37,369 nt of DNA from positions 1-37,369 of the forward strand of contig CAKOLW010000013.1 of NCBI GenBank assembly GCA_934096405.1. The letters are read 5' to 3'. Below are positions 14,844 through 22,990 of the stretch, in pieces (position 1 is the stretch's first letter; every line of letters starts with the position of its first letter). Source of the stretch: an uncultured Bacilli bacterium (GTDB lineage Bacteria > Bacillota_I > Bacilli_A > RF39 > UBA660). The translations under genes and the position numbers were made by a program. The notes under the pieces are model-generated. The model ran no database searches, was not told the origin of the DNA, and saw nothing but the letters and a program-made list of their open reading frames with translations.

Positions 14844-15564
14844 TAATATTCTTAAAGAAATTTTTACTCTTTAAGTAAAGACCAGAATAGTCTCTATAAT
14901 ACATATCTAAAAAGTTATCTATTTCATTTACAGTTTTTGCTTTTAAATTTAATTCACTTATCTTACTAATATCTATATAATAATATGCTTTTATTAACTT
15001 TAAAAAACTTGCATCATATAATGGTTCATCTTTACGATGCCTATAACAAATATAACCTCCCTTAGCATGACTTAAACTCACAACACTAGTACTACCACAT
15101 TCTACACATCCATCTAAATTTAAACCTATACCTAAAAAATCCAAATATTTTACTTCCACTATATTAGATATTATCTTAGGATCAAATCCTTCTTCTATTT
15201 TCAAAATAGCCGATATAAAAATATCGTAAATATCACTACTACTAGAACTTTTATAAACATCTCTAGTTAATTCAGTTAAATAATTAAATACACCAAGCTT
15301 TTCTATATCAGTTCTTATATTAAGAAAATAATTAATAACATCACCACTAATAAGTGTACTCATTTTATTCTCTTTATAATACAAATGAAAAATAGCATAA
15401 GTGAAATTATCACTAACGCTTCTAAGTTTACTCTTTTCCTTCAAAGCACCTTTACTAATAACACCTATAATACCTTTATCTTTAGTAAGTATATTAAGTA
15501 TTTTACTATTTTCTCCATACTTTAAAGAACTTATGACAATTCCTTCTATGCTAATTATTTCCAT
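14836..15564 (-). CDS. recO: DNA repair protein RecO
   Basis: 242 residues. OB-fold N-terminus (IEGIVISSLKYGENSKIL, GIIGVISKGALKEKSK) and a C-terminal helical part with a zinc-ribbon-like CVECG...YICYRH. RecO loads RecA onto SSB-coated DNA together with RecR/RecF. Last gene of the yqfC...recO cluster; its ATG lies one base after the YqzL-like stop. The family is poorly conserved, but position and the Cys motif make the call firm. Confidence 0.92.
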   Translation of the reverse strand: MEIISIEGIVISSLKYGENSKILNILTKDKGIIGVISKGALKEKSKLRSVSDNFTYAIFHLYYKENKMSTLISGDVINYFLNIRTDIEKLGVFNYLTELTRDVYKSSSSSDIYDIFISAILKIEEGFDPKIISNIVEVKYLDFLGIGLNLDGCVECGSTSVVSLSHAKGGYICYRHRKDEPLYDASFLKLIKAYYYIDISKISELNLKAKTVNEIDNFLDMYYRDYSGLYLKSKNFFKNIKK

Positions 15565-15565
15565 A

Positions 15566-15646
15566 TTACTTCTCTTTCTTGTATTCTAAATAATCTTCTA
15601 TTTTTCCACTTTCTTTAAATTTTTCCCATAATTCCTTTTTAGTCAT
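15566..15646 (-). CDS. yqzL: YqzL-like small protein
   Basis: 26 codons from ATG 15646 with AGGTGATAAA before it. The peptide begins MTKKELWEKFKESGKIEDYL and ends EYKKEK. The aromatic-rich start, S/TGxI and YL pattern match the very short YqzL family, and the place between era and recO is exactly that of yqzL in Bacillus. Function unknown. Its stop overlaps the recO start region, so it is translationally coupled. Easily missed by gene callers because of its size. Confidence 0.72.
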   Translation of the reverse strand: MTKKELWEKFKESGKIEDYLEYKKEK

Positions 15647-15698
15647 TTTATCACCTACTTAATATTGTGACAAAACTTAGAATTTTATTCATCAATTT

Positions 15699-16580
15699 TT
15701 ACAATTCATTAAAACCTAATTCATTTAGGTATTTTTCTTTATCTCTCCACTTCTTTAAAGTCTTAACATAAAGTTCTAAATATACTTGTTTACCAAGTAA
15801 TTTTTCCATATCTGTTCTAGCACGCATACCTATTTCTTTTAGCATTAATCCTTTTTTACCAATAATAATTTTCTTTAATGCTTCTCTATCAACAATAATA
15901 TCCACATAAACATTTATCGTTTTATCATCTTCTGTTATATCACTTACTAAAGTATGAACTGAATGAGGTACTTCATCATTGGTTAATTCTAATATTTTTT
16001 CTCTAACAATTTCTGCTAGTCTAAATTCCATTGGACTACTAGTTTTCTCTTCATCAGGAAAATATTTTACTGTATCATTTAAATATTTACTCAAAACACT
16101 TATTAGTCTTTCTACATTATCATTATGACTAGCACTTACAGGTACTATTTCAGCAAAGCTATATAAATCCTTAACTTCATCTATTTTCTTTAATATCTCT
16201 TCATTATTTAATTTATCTATCTTATTAAGTACAAGTATTACAGGAGTAGTAACATTCACAAGTTTATCTATTACAAACATATCTCCTTTACCTATACTTT
16301 CGCTAGCATCCATTACAAGCGCTATTACATCAACATCATTAGCACTATAGTAAGCCTGATAATTTAGTTTATTACCAAGTTTATGAACAGGCTTATGTAT
16401 TCCTGGAGTATCAACAAATACTATTTGTGTATCATCTTTAGTATAAACTCCTTGTATTAAATTTCTTGTTGTCCCTTGTTTATCACTCGTAATAGCAATC
16501 TTTTCTCCAACTAATCTATTAAGTAATGTACTCTTTCCAACATTAGGCCTACCAATTAAACTTACAAATCCACTTCTCAT
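15699..16580 (-). CDS. era: GTPase Era
   Basis: 293 residues. The GTPase domain has GRPNVGKST, DTPGIH and NKID. The C-terminal KH domain carries IIIGKKGLMLKEIG. Era binds the 3' end of 16S rRNA and checks 30S maturation. The start overlaps the end of cdd by four bases (ATGA). Standard length. Confidence 0.97.
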   Translation of the reverse strand: MRSGFVSLIGRPNVGKSTLLNRLVGEKIAITSDKQGTTRNLIQGVYTKDDTQIVFVDTPGIHKPVHKLGNKLNYQAYYSANDVDVIALVMDASESIGKGDMFVIDKLVNVTTPVILVLNKIDKLNNEEILKKIDEVKDLYSFAEIVPVSASHNDNVERLISVLSKYLNDTVKYFPDEEKTSSPMEFRLAEIVREKILELTNDEVPHSVHTLVSDITEDDKTINVYVDIIVDREALKKIIIGKKGLMLKEIGMRARTDMEKLLGKQVYLELYVKTLKKWRDKEKYLNELGFNEL

Positions 16581-16957
16581 TCCATATCATCCCTACTAAA
16601 TGTTGTTCTCATTAATTCATCAAAAGTTAAAACTTTAGAATCTCCATTTTTATTCATAATATTAAATATTACATCTTTATCAAAAAACTCTAACATAACT
16701 TGTTTACACAAATTACATGGATATAAAATATTATCTTTATCACTCATCAAATATAATGCAGAAAATTCCTTTTCTCCATGACTAACTGCATTAAATATAG
16801 CATTTCTTTCAGCACACACTGTCGCACCAAAACTCGCATTTTCAACATTTACTCCCTCATACAAATTACCATTTTTAGTTTCAACTATACAAGCAAAGTG
16901 ATAATTTGAATAAGGTGCATAACTATTTTTCAATAATTCACTTAATTTATCTTTCAT
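16577..16957 (-). CDS. cdd: Cytidine deaminase
   Basis: 126 residues. Zinc-binding CAERNAIFNA (the C-A-E catalytic motif) and PCNLCKQVMLEFF (PCxxC) are both present. Deaminates cytidine/deoxycytidine to uridine/deoxyuridine in pyrimidine salvage. The gene starts two bases after the ybeY stop and overlaps era, as in the conserved cluster (dgkA, which often lies upstream, is absent). Confidence 0.95.
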   Translation of the reverse strand: MKDKLSELLKNSYAPYSNYHFACIVETKNGNLYEGVNVENASFGATVCAERNAIFNAVSHGEKEFSALYLMSDKDNILYPCNLCKQVMLEFFDKDVIFNIMNKNGDSKVLTFDELMRTTFSRDDME

Positions 16958-16959
16958 AA

Positions 16960-17400
16960 TTACCTTTCTATACCTAATTTATTTAATATCTTGTCTTGAA
17001 GAGAAAACATAACTTTCTCATCCTCCTTAGTCATATGATCATATCCAAGTAAATGTAATAAACCATGTACTGTTAAAAAACATAATTCCCTATCAAATGA
17101 ATGACCATATTCTAAACTTTGACTTAAAGTTTTCTCTAAACTAATATATATTTCTCCATAATTAGTATAATCTGTATCAGGATTAATATCTTCATCCATA
17201 AAAGCAAAACTAATTACATCAGTTTCTCTATCTATCCCACGATATTCCTTATTGATTTCTCTAATTTTCTTATTATCAACAAATACAAAACTAACAAGCC
17301 CATTCTTTACTTTAAGTTCTCTACTTACTTCATCAATTACTCTTTCCATGTTAGTTGTATCTACTGTTTCATCTGTTAAATTACTTAATTCATATTCCAT
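16960..17400 (-). CDS. ybeY: Endoribonuclease YbeY (16S rRNA maturation)
   Basis: 146 residues with the metal site HGLLHLLGYDH (HxxxHxxxxxH) near the C-terminus and VISFAFMDE, as in the UPF0054 family. It takes part in 3' processing and quality control of 16S rRNA. Start at ATG 17400 with GGTGAAT just upstream; GTG codons at 17412 and 17409 would be inside the end of the preceding gene. Confidence 0.94.
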   Translation of the reverse strand: MEYELSNLTDETVDTTNMERVIDEVSRELKVKNGLVSFVFVDNKKIREINKEYRGIDRETDVISFAFMDEDINPDTDYTNYGEIYISLEKTLSQSLEYGHSFDRELCFLTVHGLLHLLGYDHMTKEDEKVMFSLQDKILNKLGIER

Positions 17401-17405
17401 TCTAT

Positions 17406-18014
17406 TCACCACAACTTAATTATTCCTGTTAAATACAAAGCCACTAATATTACTAACAATATTGATAAGAAATTATAAAATCCATCTCTCTGCAAAAATT
17501 TAGGTAGTTTTCTTTTAATTGCATCTAATGCCACAAATATTAAGAAACCTAATATTCCACCCACTACATTAAGTATTATATCATCAACATCAAAACTTCT
17601 TCCAATATACTTTTGAACAACTTCTATAGTTAAGCTAACTAAGAACGTTATAAAAGCGATAGTACCTAATCTATTAGTTTTAGTATAATAACTAGCAAAA
17701 AAACCAAATGGTATAAATAACACTATATTTCCAATTACTTGTCTATAGAAATTAGTACTTCCTACAGGATACCTTAATATCTCTTTAAAAGGTATTAAAT
17801 TAGTACCACTTAACCAAACATCTCTAGATGTAACTAATTCAAATAGTAATAAAATATAAGTAATAAAAAGTAATAAAAGCAACTCTTCATGTAATATAAA
17901 TTTTTTACCATTATTCCTTATATAAAAATATCTCATAATAATAACTATTACTAAAAATATAACTAGCGTAGGCCATGTTGTACTAAGTAATTCAAAAAAT
18001 GTCTCTTTTACCAT
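17406..18014 (-). CDS. VanZ-like membrane protein
   Basis: 202 residues with five or six hydrophobic segments and the VanZ-family motifs TNLIPFKEI, GNIVLFIPFGFFAS and FDVDDIILNVVGGILGF. VanZ-like proteins are associated with low-level teicoplanin resistance in some enterococci, but most are of unknown function, so no resistance should be inferred. It sits between yqfD and ybeY where other Bacilli carry phoH and the HD-domain gene yqfF. GAGGAG lies six bases before the ATG. It ends in TGG-TGA, consistent with TGA as a stop in this organism. Confidence 0.85.
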   Translation of the reverse strand: MVKETFFELLSTTWPTLVIFLVIVIIMRYFYIRNNGKKFILHEELLLLLFITYILLLFELVTSRDVWLSGTNLIPFKEILRYPVGSTNFYRQVIGNIVLFIPFGFFASYYTKTNRLGTIAFITFLVSLTIEVVQKYIGRSFDVDDIILNVVGGILGFLIFVALDAIKRKLPKFLQRDGFYNFLSILLVILVALYLTGIIKLW

Positions 18015-18029
18015 ATATAACTCCTCTTA

Positions 18030-19169
18030 TTATTCTATAATTTCTGGTTCTTTGTATTCACCGATATTTTCATAAACTTTATAAAATATCTCTACTTCTA
18101 TTTTACTACTATACTTATTATTTTTCAAAACTTTTTTATCTATTATGTATTCATCACTTGCTAATTTATCTTTTATAACTCTTTCACTTCTCTTTATCGC
18201 TTCTTTATATGCCTCTTCTTCAGTTAATGTGTGAGTAACATAATTATATATTTCTTTTCTATCTTTAATAACTTTAAAAAATAAATATGGTTTATCTATT
18301 AATACTTTAGAACTTACTATTTCATTTTTAGTATCATACTTTCCATAAAGTGTAAACTTATGACCAAATATACTTAAATACACATGATTAACTATCTTAC
18401 CAGTTTTTTCATAATCAACATGTTTATAAGGTACTGTAGTATTAACTGTATACCAAGTTTCACCATATACTTTACCATTTGCATTAACTCTATCAATGAC
18501 TTCTTCATTTTTTATAATATTACCAGTTATAATAATATCTCCCTTTTTAACTAACTCATTTACTTCTTTTACACCAGTACCACTTTTAATAATTAAATAT
18601 TTAATCAAAGCATCTTTCTTAGCAACAAGATCTTTCTTTTCTTCAGTAGTTTTATTTTCATTAATAATTCTTTCTGTAAGATTAACTATATATTTAGTAC
18701 CAACTCTCTCTATCTCTATCCACTCTAAAGTATCTTTATTATTTTCTAATATCTTTTTCTTTATACTTTCTATTTCTTTATGACTCTTAACAAATTTATG
18801 TTTCTTAATATTATTTTCTTCTAAATATAAATTAATTACTCTCTTAAGTTCATAATTATTACTAACTATTTCTACATCAAATATAACATTAGACAAAAGT
18901 ATTAAAATAATATAAGTAAATATAAATGAACAAAGTAAAATATAATGTTTTTTTATAAAAGATTTAACACCATTAATACCTAATTTTCTTACTATTTTAA
19001 TATCTTTATAATATAATTTAAATTTTTTATAATCTTCACTAGATATTTTAAAAACTATATTATCCCCATTCATAACTAAGTCTTTATACGATATATCAAG
19101 TCTTAATAATATTCTTAAAAGTTCATTATATTTCATAGTTACTTTAACTACTAAAAGAGATTTATCCAT
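18030..19169 (-). CDS. yqfD: Sporulation-type membrane protein YqfD
   Basis: 379 residues. A cytoplasmic N-terminus of about 80 residues is followed by one membrane helix (HYILLCSFIFTYIILILLSN) and a large outer domain rich in Lys and beta strands, with KSGTGVKEVNELVKKGDIII in the middle, typical of YqfD. In spore formers the gene is part of the sigma-E regulon and is needed for efficient sporulation. It overlaps yqfC by eight bases. Its presence implies either a sporulation programme or a retained relic, which the window alone cannot decide. Confidence 0.88.
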   Translation of the reverse strand: MDKSLLVVKVTMKYNELLRILLRLDISYKDLVMNGDNIVFKISSEDYKKFKLYYKDIKIVRKLGINGVKSFIKKHYILLCSFIFTYIILILLSNVIFDVEIVSNNYELKRVINLYLEENNIKKHKFVKSHKEIESIKKKILENNKDTLEWIEIERVGTKYIVNLTERIINENKTTEEKKDLVAKKDALIKYLIIKSGTGVKEVNELVKKGDIIITGNIIKNEEVIDRVNANGKVYGETWYTVNTTVPYKHVDYEKTGKIVNHVYLSIFGHKFTLYGKYDTKNEIVSSKVLIDKPYLFFKVIKDRKEIYNYVTHTLTEEEAYKEAIKRSERVIKDKLASDEYIIDKKVLKNNKYSSKIEVEIFYKVYENIGEYKEPEIIE

Positions 19170-19398
19170 TTATTGTCACACTTTCTATAACACCAGTTAT
19201 TAAAAATTCTTTTTTATCTAATTCTTTTAGTATCATATTCTTACCATTAACTTTAAATAACCTATCATTCACTTTAAACATTATAATATTAGAAGTAATA
19301 TCTATTATAGATTTATAATTTAAAACATGTAATCCATTTTTAAGTAAAGTAACCCTATAATCTAAATCTCTTAAGTATGTACTTATATTATTTAACAT
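19162..19398 (-). CDS. yqfC: YqfC/YabP-family small protein
   Basis: 78 residues. The pattern MLNNISTYLRDLDYRVTLL...VLNYKSIIDIT, then a short beta-rich end fits the YabP/YqfC family (sigma-E sporulation regulon), and yqfC always precedes yqfD. Start at ATG 19398 with GGTGAT four bases upstream, not at the TTG four codons earlier. It heads the yqfC-yqfD-vanZ-ybeY-cdd-era-yqzL-recO string. Confidence 0.75.
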   Translation of the reverse strand: MLNNISTYLRDLDYRVTLLKNGLHVLNYKSIIDITSNIIMFKVNDRLFKVNGKNMILKELDKKEFLITGVIESVTING

Positions 19399-19445
19399 AC
19401 ATATCACCAATTAATTATATGAACATATTTAATTTTTATTTTACC

Positions 19446-19476
19446 AATTTAAAAAGATAACAACTAGTTATCTTTT
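19446..19476 (-). terminator. Terminator of the alaS-rlmN unit
   Basis: Perfect 10-bp stem AAAAGATAAC/GTTATCTTTT with a 5-base loop, then a short T run on the minus strand. It overlaps the rlmN stop codon. Confidence 0.85.
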
Positions 19477-20483
19477 ACCTCATAACTTGCTCTTAATTGT
19501 CCACAAGCTCCTTTTATATTTTTACCCATTTCTCTTCTCATTTGTACATTAATACCATTCTTAGTTAACGTATCAAAAAATTTACTTATAGTTTCTTTAT
19601 CACTTCTTTTAAAACCACTACTAGTACTATTATAAGGAATTAAATTAATATACACTAATTTACCTTTAAACAAATTAACTAACTCAAGTGCATTTTCCAC
19701 ACTATCATTTATTCCATCTAATAAAATATACTCAATTGTAACTTTTCTATTAGTTTTATTAATATAATAATCAATCGCATTAATAACTTCTTTTATTGGA
19801 TAGACTTTATTTATAGGCATCAATTTATTTCTAGTTGAATCATTAGATGCATGTAAACTAATTGCTAAATTTACTTGTCCAGGAGTATCAGCAAACTCTT
19901 TAATTTTAGGTACTAGACCACATGTACTAACAGTAATTTTTCTACTACCTAAATCTATACCTTTTGGACAAGTTAATATATTTATTGATTTTATTATATT
20001 ATCATAATTATCAAAAGGTTCTCCTATTCCCATAAAAACAATATTACTTATTCTTATATTTTCTTTTTCTTCAATTGTTAAAACTTGTAACACTATTTCA
20101 CTAACAGTAAGTCCACGAATTTTCTTAAGTTTACCACTTTCACAAAATGCACAAGCCATATTACAACCTATCTCAGTACTAATACATAAACTATTACCAT
20201 AATCATGTTTCATTAAAACACATTCAACAAAACTATCTTTAACTTCTAATAAATATTTATTTGTATCATCACTAGATAATTCATCAACAATATTTAAATA
20301 TTTCAATGAATAATTATTATTTAAAAACTCTTTTAAATCTTTACTTATATTTGTAATTTCATCAAATGATTTTACTCTTTTTTTATAAACACCTTCAAAT
20401 ACCTGAGTAGCATTAAATTTCTTAAAACCATTTGTAACTAAAATATTTTCTAATTCAGTTAGCGTTAAATCAAATATACTCAT
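19464..20483 (-). CDS. rlmN: Dual-specificity RNA methyltransferase RlmN (radical SAM)
   Basis: 339 residues. The radical-SAM cluster CNMACAFC is near residue 107, followed by FMGIGEPFDNYDN, AISLHASND, and the C-terminal ACGQLR with the methyl-carrier Cys. Methylates C2 of A2503 in 23S rRNA and A37 in some tRNAs. Its ATG overlaps the alaS stop in TAATG, so translation is coupled to alaS. Length and motifs are those of RlmN, not Cfr. Confidence 0.94.
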   Translation of the reverse strand: MSIFDLTLTELENILVTNGFKKFNATQVFEGVYKKRVKSFDEITNISKDLKEFLNNNYSLKYLNIVDELSSDDTNKYLLEVKDSFVECVLMKHDYGNSLCISTEIGCNMACAFCESGKLKKIRGLTVSEIVLQVLTIEEKENIRISNIVFMGIGEPFDNYDNIIKSINILTCPKGIDLGSRKITVSTCGLVPKIKEFADTPGQVNLAISLHASNDSTRNKLMPINKVYPIKEVINAIDYYINKTNRKVTIEYILLDGINDSVENALELVNLFKGKLVYINLIPYNSTSSGFKRSDKETISKFFDTLTKNGINVQMRREMGKNIKGACGQLRASYEVKDN

Positions 20484-22219
20484 TATTCTAACACAGCCTT
20501 TATTCTTCTTACACCAGCACTTGATGCTTCTTCTTTTTTAATTTTAAAATGACCTAACTCACTTGTATTTTTAACATGTGGTCCACCACACAATTCTTTT
20601 GAAATATTACCTATTGAATAAACAGTTACTATATCAGGATATTTTTCTATAAACATACATTCTGCACCACTTTTAATAGCTTCATCTTTAGACATTTCTT
20701 CTACTGTAACATCTATACCTTCTTTAATCCACTCATTAACTAAATCTTCTACTTTAGTTTTTTCTTCATCAGTTAATTTATGATCACATGAAAAGTCAAA
20801 TCTCATTCTTTCATCAGTTATATTACTACCTTTTTGATGAACGTCAGGTCCAACTACTAACTTAAGTGCTGCATTTAATAAATGTGTAGCAGTATGATAT
20901 TTAGTTTCTATCTCACTATTACCAGCTAGTCCACCCTTAAATTTACCTGCGCTTGCAGTTCTAGATAATTCTTGATGAGCTTTAAATTTTTCCTTAAATC
21001 CTTCAACATCAACTTTAATTCCAGCATCATCAGCAAGTTCTAAAGTAAGTTCAATTGGAAATCCATATGTATCATAAAGATGAAATGCAGTTGTAGCATC
21101 AATATCTTTATTGCTAACTTTAGAAAATTCTCTTAATCCTTTTTCTAATGTCTTATTAAATTTTTCTTTTTCATTTTTTAATACTTCTAAAACAATACTT
21201 TCATTTTGTTCTAATTCACTATAATACTTTTTATATTTTGATATTATAAGTAGTGCTATTCTTTGCTCCCAATCACTATTTATATCAATTTCTAATTTTT
21301 TAGCATGTCTGATTGCTCTTCTAATTAATCTTCTTAAAATATAACCCTGATCAGTATTACTTGGTTTTATACCTGCAGGATCAGCACTAATAAATACAGA
21401 AGTACGAATATGATCAGCAATAATTCTCATACTTTCTTCATTACCCTTATAAGACTTATTTGATATTTCACTTATTAGTTCGATAACATCTTTCCATACA
21501 CTAGATTCATAGTTATCTAAAACTCCTTCAAGTACCGCTGTTGTTCTCTCAAATCCCATACCTGTATCAACATTCTTCTTAGGTAATTCTGTTATATTTC
21601 CATCTTGATCCTTATAAAATTCCATAAATACATTGTTCCATATTTCAACCCATCTATCATCTTCTGGATCAAACACTTCAGGAATATCATCAGTACTTCT
21701 AAAATAAAATATTTCAGTATCAGGTCCACATGGTCCTGAAGCACCAGCAATCCAAAAATTATCTTGAGTAGTTTTCGCAATTCTTTCTTTAGGTATTCCT
21801 AAACTTAGCCATTTATTATAACTCACTTCGTCAAAAGGAATATTATCTTCTCCAGCATATACAGTTACTGCTAATCTATCAACAGGTATATTTAAAACTT
21901 TCGTTAAAAATTCAAAACTCCAAGAAATACTTTCATCTTTAAAATAATCTCCCAAACTCCAGTTTCCAAGCATTTCAAAGAATGTATGATGTGTTGTATC
22001 TCCAATAGAATCCAAATCATTAGTCCTAACACACTTTTGATAATCAACTAACCTAGTTCCATATGGATGTGGTTCTCCCATTAAATATGGAATTAATGGT
22101 TGCATACCTGCAGTATTAAATAATACACTTGGATCATTTTCAGGCACCACTGGCGCACTCGGTATTTGTTTATGTCCTTTACTTACAAAAAAATCAATAT
22201 ATAAATCTTTTAAATTCAT
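20483..22219 (-). CDS. alaS: Alanyl-tRNA synthetase, short form lacking the C-Ala domain
   Basis: 578 residues against about 870 in typical bacterial AlaRS. The catalytic core is complete: NTAGMQPLIPYL, motif-2 region HHTFFEMLGNWS and GYILRRLIRRAIRH. The editing domain keeps its zinc residues, HTATH and CGGPH. The protein ends at SSAGVRRIKAVLE, exactly where the coiled coil and C-Ala domain normally begin. The stop overlaps the rlmN start (TAATG), and no remnant of the missing part follows, so this is the native form, not a frameshift. It charges tRNA-Ala; the missing domain normally helps dimerisation and tRNA elbow contact. It is controlled by the T-box at 22825-22990. Confidence 0.93.
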   Translation of the reverse strand: MNLKDLYIDFFVSKGHKQIPSAPVVPENDPSVLFNTAGMQPLIPYLMGEPHPYGTRLVDYQKCVRTNDLDSIGDTTHHTFFEMLGNWSLGDYFKDESISWSFEFLTKVLNIPVDRLAVTVYAGEDNIPFDEVSYNKWLSLGIPKERIAKTTQDNFWIAGASGPCGPDTEIFYFRSTDDIPEVFDPEDDRWVEIWNNVFMEFYKDQDGNITELPKKNVDTGMGFERTTAVLEGVLDNYESSVWKDVIELISEISNKSYKGNEESMRIIADHIRTSVFISADPAGIKPSNTDQGYILRRLIRRAIRHAKKLEIDINSDWEQRIALLIISKYKKYYSELEQNESIVLEVLKNEKEKFNKTLEKGLREFSKVSNKDIDATTAFHLYDTYGFPIELTLELADDAGIKVDVEGFKEKFKAHQELSRTASAGKFKGGLAGNSEIETKYHTATHLLNAALKLVVGPDVHQKGSNITDERMRFDFSCDHKLTDEEKTKVEDLVNEWIKEGIDVTVEEMSKDEAIKSGAECMFIEKYPDIVTVYSIGNISKELCGGPHVKNTSELGHFKIKKEEASSAGVRRIKAVLE

Positions 22220-22233
22220 TTTTCATCTCTCCT

Positions 22234-22782
22234 TTATAAACTTTTATATAAATTATCTAACTTACTTTCCAAATCTTCAATTGTTCCATCATTATTAACT
22301 ACATAATCATAATTACTATAATTATCTAAAGCCGTTTCTGTAATATGTAGTTTTTGTCTATCAGTTAAAATGTTTGTATCAGGTCTATTAATATGTATAC
22401 TTATAGTATTTTTAAATTGCTTTTTAACAGTCTCTATTTCTTCAGGAAATCTAGCATCACTTATCATAATAATATCAAAGAAATAACTATATACTTTAAT
22501 ATCATCTATTATTCTATTAATAAAAAAATATTTATCTATCTTATTTCTAATAATATCAGTACCCAATTCTTGAAGTAACTCCCTTGGTTTTGTTTCATCC
22601 GTTCCATCCCAATTACTAATTCTTTTAGCATACTCTTTAATATAACTACTAAATTGAAGATTAATAACCTTTTTATTATCTTCTTCATATTTTTCTCTAA
22701 TAATATTCATCGCGGTATCTTTACCACTTCTGGCCTTACCACTAAATATTATTATTAATGCATCTTCATTTCTTAATTCCAT
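22234..22782 (-). CDS. P-loop kinase, deoxynucleoside monophosphate kinase-like
   Basis: 182 residues. Walker A is FSGKARSGKDTA, and MISDARFPEEIE matches the ISDxRFxxE motif of phage-type dNMP kinases; QELGTDIIR is also typical. It probably phosphorylates dNMPs, though AAA-like nucleotide kinases of other specificity cannot be excluded. It is the first gene downstream of the alanine T-box and precedes alaS by 14 bp, so a nucleotide kinase is placed under alanine-tRNA control. AGGAGA lies upstream of the ATG. Such genes are often phage-borne, but no other phage gene is nearby. Confidence 0.75.
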   Translation of the reverse strand: MELRNEDALIIIFSGKARSGKDTAMNIIREKYEEDNKKVINLQFSSYIKEYAKRISNWDGTDETKPRELLQELGTDIIRNKIDKYFFINRIIDDIKVYSYFFDIIMISDARFPEEIETVKKQFKNTISIHINRPDTNILTDRQKLHITETALDNYSNYDYVVNNDGTIEDLESKLDNLYKSL

Positions 22783-22824
22783 TAACTTTTCTCCTCTCTA
22801 AAAACATTAACTTAATTATTTAAA

Positions 22825-22990
22825 GAAAAAACCACATCTCTCCAAGGAACGAAGAAACGTGGTACCATCCTTATTTAACTTAATTTCTCTAACGGGCGAA
22901 CCCGGCTATTATTATAGCACTCAAAGAATAGCTTTCAAATAAGATACTTCTCTTTTCCACCAACCAAGAGTTCTCTATTTAGCATTGCTT
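22825..22990 (-). ncRNA. T-box leader, alanine-specific
   Basis: The T-box sequence AAGGATGGTACCACG (22872-22858) precedes a terminator whose 10-bp stem (ACCACGTTTC with GAGATGTGGT) is followed by T6, down to 22825. Upstream are a GGTTGGTGG hairpin, and the specifier region GAAA-GCT-A-TTCTTTGAG, which puts GCT (Ala) at 22932-22930 in the position that T-boxes use for the codon. A CGGG-TTCG-CCCG hairpin corresponds to stem III. Uncharged tRNA-Ala should bind and allow readthrough into the dNMP-kinase-like gene, alaS and rlmN. The 5' part of stem I extends into the 3' end of the AI-2E gene, so the 5' boundary is approximate. Confidence 0.9.

Noticed and set aside
17406..18014. VanZ-like protein as an antibiotic resistance gene
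   Set aside because: There are no other van genes, it lies in a housekeeping cluster, and most VanZ-family members have no known link to resistance.
20483..22219. Short alaS as a frameshifted or truncated gene
   Set aside because: The stop overlaps the rlmN start (TAATG) and no C-Ala remnant follows, so the short form is native.
22911..22938. TTGAAA-16-TATAAT on the minus strand inside the T-box leader, looking like a strong promoter
   Set aside because: It overlaps the specifier region (GAAA-GCT-A-TTCTTTGAG). A transcript starting there would lack stem I, so the match is taken as coincidental, although a secondary promoter cannot be excluded.
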